A stretch of DNA of 64,000 nucleotides from Gammaproteobacteria bacterium (GCA_015491865.1 WFVD01000006.1:62001-126000), one strand, 5' to 3'; positions 1-9,414 are shown, numbered from the stretch's first letter. Notes: generated from the sequence alone by a model not told the origin. Program-made: numbers and translations.

Positions 1-368
1 TCAAGACCTGCGCTATCCTCAAAGAGCAGCACAACAGCGAGGTTCCACAAACGCGTGAAAGCCTGGAAGCGCTGCCCGGCGTGGGCCGAAAGACCGCCAA
101 CGTTATCCTCAACACCGCCTTTGGCCAGCCGACGATTGCCGTTGACACCCACATATTTCGGGTCTCTAATCGCACTAGAATCGCACCTGGAAAGAATGTG
201 CTGGAGGTGGAGCGCAAGCTGGTCAGATTGACCCCCGAAGCGTTCAGATTCGATGCCCACCACTGGCTGATCCTGCACGGGCGCTACGTCTGTGTGGCAC
301 GTAAACCGCGCTGCGGCGCCTGTGTGATTGAGGATCTTTGTGAATACAAACAGAAAGTAGTCGAGTAG
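1..368 (+). CDS. nth: Endonuclease III, C-terminal part (5' end outside window)
   Basis: The reading frame is open from base 3 to the stop at 366-368 and gives the last 121 residues of a DNA glycosylase/AP lyase that excises oxidised pyrimidines in base excision repair. The helix-hairpin-helix LPGVGRKTA carries the catalytic lysine. VDTHIFRVSNR carries the catalytic aspartate. The C-terminal iron-sulfur loop has the exact C-x6-C-x2-C-x5-C spacing of the family. The start lies before the window, so nothing can be said of its promoter. In many gammaproteobacteria nth follows rnfE; here the rnf operon sits about 27 kb away and is not followed by nth. Confidence 0.96.
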   Translation, partial: KTCAILKEQHNSEVPQTRESLEALPGVGRKTANVILNTAFGQPTIAVDTHIFRVSNRTRIAPGKNVLEVERKLVRLTPEAFRFDAHHWLILHGRYVCVARKPRCGACVIEDLCEYKQKVVE

Positions 369-410
369 ACTATAGCCTGCAAAAAGTAGCCATTAACCTG
401 AGAATTTACG

Positions 411-848
411 ATGTTCTTTTCAAAAGACCGACATAAGATGCGCCAGTTCTTTTTTGATATCTGGCAGAAGCACAGCCGTGGCAGTGAGCCGCTGGAACCC
501 ATCGAGCAGATCATCGCTGGTATTATTCAGCAGCACCCGGAATATCATGCACTGCTGGCAGATCCCGATGCGGTGATCGACAAAGATTTCACCCCTGAAA
601 TGGGACAGAGCAACCCCTTCCTGCATATGGCTATGCATATCGCCATTCAGGAGCAGCTCGCTACCCAGCGCCCCAAAGGGATTGTCGCCGTCCACCAGTC
701 ACTGCTCGGCAACGGAAATGACCCCCATGCAGTTGAGCACCAGATGATGGAACCACTCGGTGAAATGCTGATGCAGGCGCAGCGCCGCAACACAGCGCCC
801 GATGAGAAACGTTATTTAAAAGGGTTGCGCAAGCTGCTTAAAAAATAG
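411..848 (+). CDS. DUF1841 family protein
   Basis: This 145-residue soluble protein has the composition and core of the DUF1841 family: an N-terminal stretch rich in aromatic and basic residues (FFFDIWQKH), a central HMAMHIAIQEQ helix, and a HAVEHQMMEPLGEML segment near the end. The repeated His and Glu residues in these helices could suggest metal or cofactor binding, but the family has no established function. It lies 42 bp after nth in the same direction. Neighbouring nth is common for this family, so co-transcription is likely. No signal peptide or membrane segment is visible. Confidence 0.85.
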   Translation: MFFSKDRHKMRQFFFDIWQKHSRGSEPLEPIEQIIAGIIQQHPEYHALLADPDAVIDKDFTPEMGQSNPFLHMAMHIAIQEQLATQRPKGIVAVHQSLLGNGNDPHAVEHQMMEPLGEMLMQAQRRNTAPDEKRYLKGLRKLLKK

Positions 849-960
849 GCCGAAAAAAACAATAACCCTTTGTTCTAAAAGGCGTTAAATGTGCTATTGC
901 ACAGAAAGGCAAGGCGTTAGATACTACAACTAATCACACCGATGCCGATATAGCATTTAT

Positions 961-3900
961 GTGTATAGGGATGTTTTTATCAGGCTGCGGAGCCTTTCTC
1001 TCGTCAACGCTCTTTTTCTCAAGGTAAGCCACTTGTTTAATCACACTGCGACAAATTGCCCGTCAAACCGTTCTAGCGCTCAGCTGACAGTGTGGCTGAT
1101 GCTGGCCTGCCTGCTGCCGACCAGCGCAATCGCTGTCCCAACCCAGTGGCAGTGGGCGCACCCTTTTCCACATGGCAATCAGATTAACGCCACCATCTGG
1201 GGAGATTCTGAGTTTATTGGGGTGGGGGACGGCGGTAATATCATCACCTCCCCTGATGGTGCCATTTCCGATAACTGGACGCTTGTGGAGTCAGAGACCA
1301 GCCAGAACCTGAATGACATCGCCTGGAACGGTAGTGACAGCCTGGTTATGCAGAGCGGTGAAAAGCGTTATGTCAGCGTCGGTGACCAGGGGGTCATCAT
1401 CAGCACAGACAGCGATATGCAGTGGCAGCTTCGCAACTCCGGGGTGACGCATAAACTCACCCAGGTGATCTGGGTCGACAAGCCAGCACTTGAAGACTCC
1501 TTTTTTTTAGTCATTGGCGAATACACCACCACTATTAATGATCCCGTTAACGGCTCAATCAGCCGGCCTGCGGCGGCCATTCTCACCAGTCCCACCGGCT
1601 TTAGCACCTGGAAGCTTGAGTCCGCCACCCTCAATCCCGACCGTTTTGGTAACATCCCCCCTCCACGCCTCAATGGTGTCACCTGGAATGGCTCGCTGTT
1701 TGTTGCAAGCAGCGATGCGGGTGCTATCCTCACCAGTGATGACGGCATCGCGTGGCACACACGCTCAATAAACGGCATTGCATGGAATGGCAGCGACTAT
1801 CTGGCCGTAGGCGATAACGGCCTGGCGCTCACCAGTAGCGACGGCACTAGCTGGACCACACTCACCTCACCTGTCACCACTAACCTCCACGCGGTGACAT
1901 GGGGGGACGACCGTTTTGTCATTACCGCCGCTAGCGGCACCATCATCAATGCAAAAAAAACGACGCTCTGGACATGGAATATTGAAGATGCAGATCCAGA
2001 TGGCTTACTGACCTCAACAACACTGCGGGGGATCGCTAGCAACGGTGGCCTGCTGGTTGCCGTCGGCGATAACGGCACGATTTTAACACGCCCCCACAGC
2101 AGTGCCTCACTATCCCCGACATGGACCGCTCGCATTTCCGGAACAACTAGCAATACACCGGAGAACCTGTACGACATCGCCTTAAACAGCGCTAATTTTA
2201 GATTTTCAGTAGTCGGTACAAACGGTACGATACTGACCAGCACAAACGGTATTGACTGGGCACCCCCTTCAGCGGTGTCACCCGCAGAATTTACCACCGA
2301 TCTGCTCAATATCTCGTCAGGTAATAATCTGATGATCGCCACAGGCAAAGCGGGCACTATCATCTCATCGAATGATGATGGTGCTACATGGACAGAGTGC
2401 GCCACCTCAAGCTGTGACAGTATTGCCGATGAGTGGCTGCTCGATAGCAGCTGGGACGGTACCAGCCATATTGTTGTAGGCAGCAATGGCACCCTGATCA
2501 CCTCTACCGACGGTATCAACTGGTCTGCGCACTCTGCACAGACAACCGAACACCTCTTTAGCATCGCCAGTGATGGTGCATCAAGAGTCCTTATCGGCGG
2601 CGAATATAGCACCCAGATAGCGACAAATGACGTAAGCGCGATTCTCTCCAGCGACCTTGTGATGACCAGCATGCCCGATGCCACCACCGTCACCAGTGGG
2701 CGCATCACACAGGAAGCACTCAATAAGATCCTCTATTTCAACAACCGATATACAACCGTAGGTAGTGCTGGCACCATCTTAACCAGTGACAACGCTATCT
2801 ACTGGACACCTCCGAACAGTATCACCGGGGGTAGCGAGATAGCCAATGATCTGTTTGATATTAGCGTCACAGATAGTGATGATAACCATCTCACCGCTTC
2901 CGGCGCATGGGGAACACTACTACAGAGCACTGACAACGGTCTAAACTGGAACAGCATCGGTCCACCTCTCACTGGCAATGCTGATTTCCTTAACGGCATC
3001 ACCTCCAACCTGCTATCAAATCCCGGCACCCCGACATTGGTAACAGCTGGAAGCGGTGGCGCCGCCTTCACCAGTACCAATAACGGCACTAGCTGGAATG
3101 CGACAGCCGGCCCCACTCAGACTATTGAAGATATTAATGCACTGGCAGCCAGTGATGCATTACTGGTTGCTGTGGGTAATCAAGGGATTATTTTAAACAG
3201 TAGTGACAGCGGCATAAGCTGGGCAACGCAGGTACCCACATCAACCTGCGGTACCAACCATCTTCGTGCCGTCAGCTGGAGTGACGTCACCTCACGTTTT
3301 GTCGCCGTCGGTGACTACGGCACCGTCTGCCATAGCGACGACGGAACCACCTGGCAACCACCACCTGTTTCAGCCAGCTTGCCCGATAGCTCAAGTACCT
3401 TATATGGCATCACCTGGGGAAAAGAGCAGTTTGTTGCGGTCGGTGGCTCTGCACTTAATAGTGTTGTTTACACCAGCCCGGATGGTGATCTCTGGACAAT
3501 CAGAGACTCAAACGAACCCTACATCCTGCGCGACATCACCTGGGATCAGGACCATTTTATTGCTGTCGGTGATAGCGGCACTATCATCACCAGCCCTAAA
3601 GGGATCTCCTGGACCAGAAAGAGCAGCGGCACTACCACGAACCTCACAAATATTGTGGTGAACGAAACGACGGCCCTTGCGACAGGGGCAACAACAGCGC
3701 CTCTCGCCACTACTATAATTCGCCGAACTGGAAACGTCTGGCAGGGAGGAGAGGATCTGGAATTGGCCAACTTTTTCATCAACGACCTCGCATTTGGCGG
3801 CACCCAGTTTGCAGCTGTGGGCCCTTCTGGTGAGATCGCAGTCAGTGAAAATGGTGAAGAGTGGAAGCTGGTGACAACCGGCACTAACAGCCTGTTTAAA

Positions 3901-4494
3901 ACGGTTATCTGGGATAGCAGCAAATTCATTACCGCTGGTGCAGCAGGCCATATTCTCTATGCAAACAACCGAGATCTGGTGATCAGCGGTGGCTTTACAA
4001 CCGAAACGGTGCGCGATGGCGAGACAGCCCGCTACATCTTTACCGTGACTAACAGAGGGCTGTCAACCGCGACCAATGTCAGCTACCAGGGGGAGCTATC
4101 ATCAAACAGCACCCTTCTTTCCGCCAGCAGCAGCCGCGGTAGCTGCTCGTTCGCTCAATCATTAATCTGCCTGCTTGATGATATGGCCACCGGCGAAACT
4201 GCCACCATCACAATTGATATCACTACCACTGCTGTCGGTGCTCAACTACACCGAGGCACAGTAACGGCAGACGGGGGAAATGATAGTGATGAAGCAAACA
4301 ATACGATCGCTATCACCCTTGGGGTCTCCCGTGGCAATGCTGAAAGTGGTGGCGCCGCCATTGGCTATTGGTCACTGGCAACCATGCTGCTCTTTCTATT
4401 TATAACCAGACAAAAAGGGTATCGTCGCCAACAGAAGAGAGGGAAGCCAACGCTAGTCACCACCCATTATTACTCAGGCCACTCCAGTTTGTAG
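961..4494 (+). CDS. Large secreted beta-propeller-like repeat protein with C-terminal anchor
   Basis: This 1177-residue protein begins with a GTG. A hydrophobic signal-like segment ending in TSAIA lies near residues 42-58, so the true start may be later than the GTG. About 20 degenerate repeats of roughly 45 residues follow, each built around the pattern AVGDNGTILTSxDGxxW and often preceded by ITWNGS. These resemble BNR or Ycf48-type blades. Residues about 1010-1120 look like a DUF11 domain (ARYIFTVTNRGLSTATNV). The tail has a GG pair at about 1130-1131, a hydrophobic helix and a basic cluster, like a GlyGly-CTERM sorting signal but with an extra 15 residues. An extracellular or surface-attached binding role is inferred. 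Its last 25 bases overlap the convergent lipoprotein gene. Confidence 0.85.
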   Translation: MYRDVFIRLRSLSLVNALFLKVSHLFNHTATNCPSNRSSAQLTVWLMLACLLPTSAIAVPTQWQWAHPFPHGNQINATIWGDSEFIGVGDGGNIITSPDGAISDNWTLVESETSQNLNDIAWNGSDSLVMQSGEKRYVSVGDQGVIISTDSDMQWQLRNSGVTHKLTQVIWVDKPALEDSFFLVIGEYTTTINDPVNGSISRPAAAILTSPTGFSTWKLESATLNPDRFGNIPPPRLNGVTWNGSLFVASSDAGAILTSDDGIAWHTRSINGIAWNGSDYLAVGDNGLALTSSDGTSWTTLTSPVTTNLHAVTWGDDRFVITAASGTIINAKKTTLWTWNIEDADPDGLLTSTTLRGIASNGGLLVAVGDNGTILTRPHSSASLSPTWTARISGTTSNTPENLYDIALNSANFRFSVVGTNGTILTSTNGIDWAPPSAVSPAEFTTDLLNISSGNNLMIATGKAGTIISSNDDGATWTECATSSCDSIADEWLLDSSWDGTSHIVVGSNGTLITSTDGINWSAHSAQTTEHLFSIASDGASRVLIGGEYSTQIATNDVSAILSSDLVMTSMPDATTVTSGRITQEALNKILYFNNRYTTVGSAGTILTSDNAIYWTPPNSITGGSEIANDLFDISVTDSDDNHLTASGAWGTLLQSTDNGLNWNSIGPPLTGNADFLNGITSNLLSNPGTPTLVTAGSGGAAFTSTNNGTSWNATAGPTQTIEDINALAASDALLVAVGNQGIILNSSDSGISWATQVPTSTCGTNHLRAVSWSDVTSRFVAVGDYGTVCHSDDGTTWQPPPVSASLPDSSSTLYGITWGKEQFVAVGGSALNSVVYTSPDGDLWTIRDSNEPYILRDITWDQDHFIAVGDSGTIITSPKGISWTRKSSGTTTNLTNIVVNETTALATGATTAPLATTIIRRTGNVWQGGEDLELANFFINDLAFGGTQFAAVGPSGEIAVSENGEEWKLVTTGTNSLFKTVIWDSSKFITAGAAGHILYANNRDLVISGGFTTETVRDGETARYIFTVTNRGLSTATNVSYQGELSSNSTLLSASSSRGSCSFAQSLICLLDDMATGETATITIDITTTAVGAQLHRGTVTADGGNDSDEANNTIAITLGVSRGNAESGGAAIGYWSLATMLLFLFITRQKGYRRQQKRGKPTLVTTHYYSGHSSL

Positions 4495-4880
4495 TCAAAT
4501 GCCTTGGTGTAGTGATCTGCGCCACAGATAAAATCAAACTCCAGCACCCACTCTCCGCCCATGCTGAATTCACCACTCTTTCCGTCGTAAAGGCCAACCT
4601 TTGCCTGATCCACCATTAATACAAAGGTATTATCCAGTGCCATCTCATGGCCCGGCATATACTGACGAAAACGGACCTCACAATTACTCACCGGCTGGTT
4701 GATGCCGTCACGAATGGAGAGTGTGACCGCCGCATTCTGGCCCACCATCAGCGGTGCCGGATCAGTCTTCACCTGTAATTCGTAACCACCCACAGAGCCT
4801 GTTTTTGCCGGCTGAAAATCGGAACAGGCAGCCAACAGGGCACACCCACCCACTATCATATAACTTGCTATTCTCATCAT
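4470..4880 (-). CDS. FixH/YtkA-like lipoprotein
   Basis: The 136-residue product starts with a lipoprotein signal ending in LAAC, with Cys19 as the likely lipidated residue. It continues as an immunoglobulin-like beta-sandwich of the YtkA/FixH type (LQVKTDPAPLMVGQNAAVTL, then EVRFRQYMPGHEMAL, then GEWVLEFDFIC). Proteins of this fold are often linked to copper handling or cytochrome oxidase assembly, but no copper gene lies nearby, so the role is open. The gene is convergent with the propeller protein, overlapping it by 25 bp. It lies 17 bp downstream of gloA on the same strand and may be transcribed with it. Confidence 0.7.
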   Translation of the reverse strand: MMRIASYMIVGGCALLAACSDFQPAKTGSVGGYELQVKTDPAPLMVGQNAAVTLSIRDGINQPVSNCEVRFRQYMPGHEMALDNTFVLMVDQAKVGLYDGKSGEFSMGGEWVLEFDFICGADHYTKAFDYKLEWPE

Positions 4881-4897
4881 TTATTTTCCTTCTTCAC

Positions 4898-5287
4898 TTA
4901 GCTATTTTTCTTCTGGATCAGTTCAATTTTGTACCCATCGGGATCTTCAACAAAAGCGATTACGGTTGTGCCGCCCTTCATTGGCCCCGCATCACGTACG
5001 ACTTTCCCACCACGTGCTTGAATCTCTTTACAGGCCTGACAGGCATCATCCACTTCTAATGCGATATGACCAAAGCCATTGCCCAGCTCATATTCATTCA
5101 CATCCCAGTTATGGGTTAGCTCTATCACTGCTCCTGCCGCCTCATCATCATAACCAACGAACGCGAGTGTAAAGCGTCCAGCGGGGTAATCGTTGCACCG
5201 TAGCAGGCGCATGCCGAGCACCTCGACGTAAAAATTAATTGATGACTCAAGATCAGTCACTCGGATCATAGTATGGAGGATACGCAT
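4898..5287 (-). CDS. gloA: Lactoylglutathione lyase (glyoxalase I)
   Basis: This 129-residue enzyme isomerises the hemithioacetal of methylglyoxal and glutathione to S-lactoylglutathione, a cytosolic detoxification step. The four metal ligands of the bacterial Ni-dependent class are all visible: His5 (MRILHTMI), Glu in VIELTHNW, His in GFGHIALEV, and Glu in YKIELIQ. The length matches the short GloA class. It is followed by the FixH-like lipoprotein gene and preceded by the GGDEF-EAL gene on the same strand after about 80 bp. Confidence 0.95.
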   Translation of the reverse strand: MRILHTMIRVTDLESSINFYVEVLGMRLLRCNDYPAGRFTLAFVGYDDEAAGAVIELTHNWDVNEYELGNGFGHIALEVDDACQACKEIQARGGKVVRDAGPMKGGTTVIAFVEDPDGYKIELIQKKNS

Positions 5288-5367
5288 CAGATAGTCCGTT
5301 CGTTATTATTAAGGTTTCGTTGAAATAATCTGCTCAGCTTTCAGTCCAGGGTGCAGGCATCAAACCA

Positions 5368-8289
5368 TCACGACTTGCCCGGAGAACGCTTAAGCAGATC
5401 ACTCAACGGCTCTGGCTTGGCGATATTATACCCCTGTGCATAATCAACACCCAATGCCTTAATGCAGCGGTAGATCTCATCATTCTCAACAAACTCAGCA
5501 ATCGTTTTGATTTCCATTACATGACCAATATGATTAATCGATTCAACCATTGCGCAATCGACAGGATTATCAACAATTCCACGAATAAACCCACCATCAA
5601 TTTTAAGGTAATCAACGGGCAGATTTTTAAGATAGGCGAAAGATGAAAGCCCACTCCCAAAATCATCCAGTGAAAAACAGCAGCCAAGCATCTTAAGCTC
5701 AGAGATGAAATGGATCGCCTCACTCAGGTTGGAAATGGCAGCGGTTTCGGTAATCTCAAAAGAGAGGCTTTCTGGTCGAACATCATAAATGGAAAACTGC
5801 TCACGTAGATACTCCATCAGCCCTTCACCACTTAATGAAGCGCCCGATAGATTAATCGCATAGACAATATCATCACGACCGCTCACTTCACAAAAAGAGA
5901 AGACATTGCGAATCACCCAGCGGTCAATCGCCGGCATCAGGTCAAAGCGTTCTGCCGCAGGAATAAACGCCATCGGAAAAACCAGCCGACCTGCGTCGTC
6001 TCGCATACGAAGCAGTATCTCAACATGCATGCTCTCCTTTATATCCTGTAGTGGCACAATCGGCTGGTAGTAGAGATGAAAACGATTCTCTTCTAACGCC
6101 CGGTTAATTCGAGAGACCCACTGCATCTCACCATGACGGGTAACCAGCTCTTTATCATCTGGCTGATAAATATAAACCCTGTTGCGCCCTTTATCTTTGG
6201 CCACATAACAGGCTGCATCGGCTGCACTCAGCAGATCAGTCGTGCTGCTACTATCCGAACCGATCGAGACGAGGCCGATACTGGCACCAATCTCAAAGCT
6301 CTTCTCCTGCCACACAAAACGAAACTCTCTAACTGTCTGACAAAACTCTTCAGCAATCTCCCCCGCTTTCTGCAGTCGACAATCGCCAAGCAACACCCCA
6401 AATTCATCACCACCCAGCCTCGCCAGCGTATCGCGCTCCCTCACCTGCGCCTGTAATAGCGTTGTCAACTGGCGTAACAGCTCATCCCCCGCCACATGGC
6501 CGCAGGTGTCGTTTACGATCTTGAACTGATCCAGATCCATATAACAGAGTGCATGCTGCTTATCTTCCTGGCGCGCACTCTCCAGCAATAGTGCCAGACG
6601 ACGTTCAAACTCTCGACGGTTGATCAAGCCAGTCAACGCATCATGTGTCGCCTGATAGGATATCTTGTTCGCAAGCCCGCGCAGCTCTGTCACATCATGA
6701 AAAACAACCACCACCCCGACTACATCATCTTCTCTGTCAAGGATAGGACTGGCCATGACTTCAATGGCAAACTCTTTTCCCGTGAAATGGTTAACGATCA
6801 CCTGGCCCGGCAGCGCGACCCGATGCCCTTTTTTCAGACACGCTTCAACTGGGCCGCTAAACTTATGATGCGTTAACTCATCAAAAACATCTACCACTTC
6901 TCCCAGCGGTTTACCTTTACACTCTTCCAGCTCTACTCCCGCCAGCATTTCTGCGCGAGGATTCATGTAGTCCACCAGACCACGTGCATTGGTTGTAATC
7001 ACACCATCACCAATCGATTCCAGTGTAATTTGCGCCCGCTCTTTCTCCTTAAATAGTGCGCGCTCCAGCCGCTTATGTTCCGTTACATCAGTTCTGATCG
7101 CCACGTATTGATACGGTTCACCCGTCGAATCGACAAATGGCACGATGGTTGAGTCTACCCAGAAGTAATCGCCGCCTTTCTTTCGGCTCCGTATCTCACC
7201 ATTCCAGACCTTGCCGGCCTTAATGGTCGCCCAGAGCTCTTCAAAAAACTCATCAGAGTGGTAACCCGAATTCATCACTCGATGGTTTTTACCTATCAGC
7301 TCATCACGACCATACTGACTAACATCGCACAACTTATCGTTGGCGTAGGTAATAACACCCTCTCTATCCGCGATACTAACAATCGAATGTTGATCCAGCG
7401 CAAACTTCTGATAGTTGAGGTCACGGACAGTGCGCCTCAGCGTTGTTGCGCTATTTTTTAACTGCCACATAATAAATGCCACATAGACTAGCAGTGCGAC
7501 CGCAAAGAGATAGAGATAGAGACGATAAATATTGGCCCGATGGACTAACGTCTCATGATGATGACTATATAACGCCAATAGCTCGTCCACCTGTTGAGCT
7601 GTTGCGGTCGATGTCAGCATCAAAATCATCTGGTCAACCGCCTGCTTCTCATCCAGCACGACCTTCAGGTGCTGAGCAAGGCGACGCACATCTTCCTGAA
7701 CAGCTAACGGGTAGTGCTCGACATCCTGCATCACTTTTTCATAATGAGACAGGACGTGCGCCTTGAAAATAGTACTGCCATCGCTATAGTAACTTAGCAG
7801 GTCTCGTACCATATCATTCAGTACTATTACGACATCAACATCAGCACCCTGCGCTTCCATGTTAGTCATTAGCTGATCCGTTAACCAAGGGATGTAATGA
7901 ATCGAATTCCTCAGGACCGCGTTGTGCGCCTTAAACGCTTCAAGTCGCTCCTCCTTGGCCAACAGTAACGCCTCTATCGTATCCAGTTTCAGGTCGATAT
8001 CAACATTGCCCTGATGATAAATACCCGATGATTCAACCACCAGCTCTCGATGCGTCTCTTTGAGCTGTTGCATCCACAGTACCAGCGGGTCATAGTGGGA
8101 GAGCAGCTCATTTCGAGAACGCAGGACATCACGCCCAAGGTTTGCGTCCAGCTGCTGTAAATGAGAGAGGCTGTTTAATATTGCGTTATAGCTTTTTCCA
8201 TCAACAGCCTGTGTCTTAATATAGAGAAATGTCATCAACATGACGGCGATGATACCGATCAAAGATTGCTTGATAATCGATGCTGTCAT
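5368..8289 (-). CDS. Membrane sensor with PAS-PAS-GGDEF-EAL domains (c-di-GMP turnover)
   Basis: The 973-residue protein has membrane helices at about 8-27 and 254-276 around a mostly helical periplasmic region (28-253) that resembles the DAHL sensory domain. The cytoplasmic part holds PAS1 (about 290-405), PAS2 (415-535), GGDEF (540-708) and EAL (720-965). The diguanylate cyclase site GGDEF (626-630) is intact and the RxxD inhibitory site lies five residues before it (Arg617, Asp620). The EAL signature reads EIL (757-759), and the motifs NLSG, DDFGSG, YLKID and YAQGY are kept, so both synthesis and hydrolysis of c-di-GMP are possible. Its ATG overlaps the stop of the upstream peroxidase gene (ATGA), so the two are translationally coupled. 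Confidence 0.93.
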   Translation of the reverse strand: MTASIIKQSLIGIIAVMLMTFLYIKTQAVDGKSYNAILNSLSHLQQLDANLGRDVLRSRNELLSHYDPLVLWMQQLKETHRELVVESSGIYHQGNVDIDLKLDTIEALLLAKEERLEAFKAHNAVLRNSIHYIPWLTDQLMTNMEAQGADVDVVIVLNDMVRDLLSYYSDGSTIFKAHVLSHYEKVMQDVEHYPLAVQEDVRRLAQHLKVVLDEKQAVDQMILMLTSTATAQQVDELLALYSHHHETLVHRANIYRLYLYLFAVALLVYVAFIMWQLKNSATTLRRTVRDLNYQKFALDQHSIVSIADREGVITYANDKLCDVSQYGRDELIGKNHRVMNSGYHSDEFFEELWATIKAGKVWNGEIRSRKKGGDYFWVDSTIVPFVDSTGEPYQYVAIRTDVTEHKRLERALFKEKERAQITLESIGDGVITTNARGLVDYMNPRAEMLAGVELEECKGKPLGEVVDVFDELTHHKFSGPVEACLKKGHRVALPGQVIVNHFTGKEFAIEVMASPILDREDDVVGVVVVFHDVTELRGLANKISYQATHDALTGLINRREFERRLALLLESARQEDKQHALCYMDLDQFKIVNDTCGHVAGDELLRQLTTLLQAQVRERDTLARLGGDEFGVLLGDCRLQKAGEIAEEFCQTVREFRFVWQEKSFEIGASIGLVSIGSDSSSTTDLLSAADAACYVAKDKGRNRVYIYQPDDKELVTRHGEMQWVSRINRALEENRFHLYYQPIVPLQDIKESMHVEILLRMRDDAGRLVFPMAFIPAAERFDLMPAIDRWVIRNVFSFCEVSGRDDIVYAINLSGASLSGEGLMEYLREQFSIYDVRPESLSFEITETAAISNLSEAIHFISELKMLGCCFSLDDFGSGLSSFAYLKNLPVDYLKIDGGFIRGIVDNPVDCAMVESINHIGHVMEIKTIAEFVENDEIYRCIKALGVDYAQGYNIAKPEPLSDLLKRSPGKS

Positions 8290-9335
8290 CGCTCGCCGCC
8301 CATGCCGGGCCCGCTTAGCGAATGGAGAAACGCCACAATCAAACGGGCATCATCAATTGGTATAGGGCGACCCAGTTGATAAGAGGCCATCACCATCACC
8401 GCCTGCTCAAGTGTTGCGACAGAACCATCATGAAAATAGGGTGCCGTTAATGCAACATTGCGCAGGCTCGGGACACGAAAGCGGTGCCTGTCATCATCCT
8501 TGCCTGTGACATTAAATCTACCCATATCCACTTCATAGATTGGGTTACGATCGGCAAAATAATCTCCCATGACGCCAAATAACTGAAACATATTGCCGCC
8601 AATATTGCCTCCCTGGTGGCACGCACTACACCCGTAGGACTTGAACAGTTGATAGCCGTTCTGCTGCTCGGGAGTTAATGCGTTTTCCTCCCCCAGTAAG
8701 TAGCGATCAAACGGCGCATCAATCGTGATTAATGAGCGCTCAAATACGACCAGCGCATCAATCACACTCTCTTTGCTGACCCCCTTTTCCGGGTAAATTT
8801 GCGTAAACATCGCCTGGTATTCCGCAATAGAGGCGAGAGTTTCGAGCAACTCCAGCCAGTCTGCACCCATCTCAGTCAGACTGGTCAGCGACTCATCGAC
8901 CTGCGCTTCAAGCGTCACTGCCCGCCCATCCCAGTACCATCTAAAGTTGTTCGCGCTGTTATAGATAGCAGGTGTATTGATGCTTCCGCGAGAAGGGTCA
9001 CCTCCTAGCGCGTGAGAACGGTGGTCGACACCACTCTCATTCAGTCGATGACAGCTGTCACATGAAATATCACCTCGTGGCGAGAGGCGCTTATCTAGAA
9101 ATAGTCGCCGACCAAGCGCCACCTTGTCATCATTAAGATTCCTGGGCTTTCTGACCGGCTGAAGCGGTTCATTGATTAACTGTGCAGAAGGAAGGCTGGG
9201 TAAATTGAAAGGGGCAGCATCGATTATCGGAGGAACAGAGGTGTCATCATCATGGCTCATCTGCCCCAGCACCCAGGGAAAGGAGGCGAAAAAGAGTAGC
9301 AGTAGCACGCCATGAATAACATTATTGTTTTTCAT
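8286..9335 (-). CDS. Di-haem cytochrome c peroxidase / MauG family protein
   Basis: This 349-residue periplasmic protein carries two CxxCH haem c sites, CDSCH at 92-96 and CSACH at 236-240, with an N-terminal signal sequence of about 24 residues. The region WYWDGRAVTLEAQ and the C-terminal RVPSLRNVALTAPYFHDGS are typical of the bacterial CcpA/MauG superfamily. Such enzymes reduce hydrogen peroxide with electrons from periplasmic cytochromes, or modify proteins in the MauG branch; the sequence alone does not separate these. The gene is followed, with a 4-bp overlap, by the sensor GGDEF-EAL gene. It lies downstream of argG beyond a terminator-like hairpin. Confidence 0.92.
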   Translation of the reverse strand: MKNNNVIHGVLLLLFFASFPWVLGQMSHDDDTSVPPIIDAAPFNLPSLPSAQLINEPLQPVRKPRNLNDDKVALGRRLFLDKRLSPRGDISCDSCHRLNESGVDHRSHALGGDPSRGSINTPAIYNSANNFRWYWDGRAVTLEAQVDESLTSLTEMGADWLELLETLASIAEYQAMFTQIYPEKGVSKESVIDALVVFERSLITIDAPFDRYLLGEENALTPEQQNGYQLFKSYGCSACHQGGNIGGNMFQLFGVMGDYFADRNPIYEVDMGRFNVTGKDDDRHRFRVPSLRNVALTAPYFHDGSVATLEQAVMVMASYQLGRPIPIDDARLIVAFLHSLSGPGMGGER

Positions 9336-9360
9336 TAATCACGCCCAACATCCTAACCTT

Positions 9361-9414
9361 AGAATAAAAGGCCAGCCACCGGTGCAACTTCATCACAAAT
9401 TGCACTGGCGGCTG
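9361..9414 (-). terminator. Terminator-like hairpin after argG
   Basis: A long inverted repeat pairs 9373-9387 with 9400-9414: 13 Watson-Crick pairs, one G-T pair and one mismatch, around a 12-base loop. Read on the minus strand the stem is followed by GGCCTTTTATT, which suits an intrinsic terminator for argG. Only about 25 bases separate it from the peroxidase start, so it could also act as a leader structure for that gene. Confidence 0.65.

Noticed and set aside
1797-2723. Long open frame on the minus strand, 308 codons
   Set aside because: It lies antisense to the propeller repeat gene; the repetitive plus-strand codons keep the opposite frame open, and the product has no family-like sequence.
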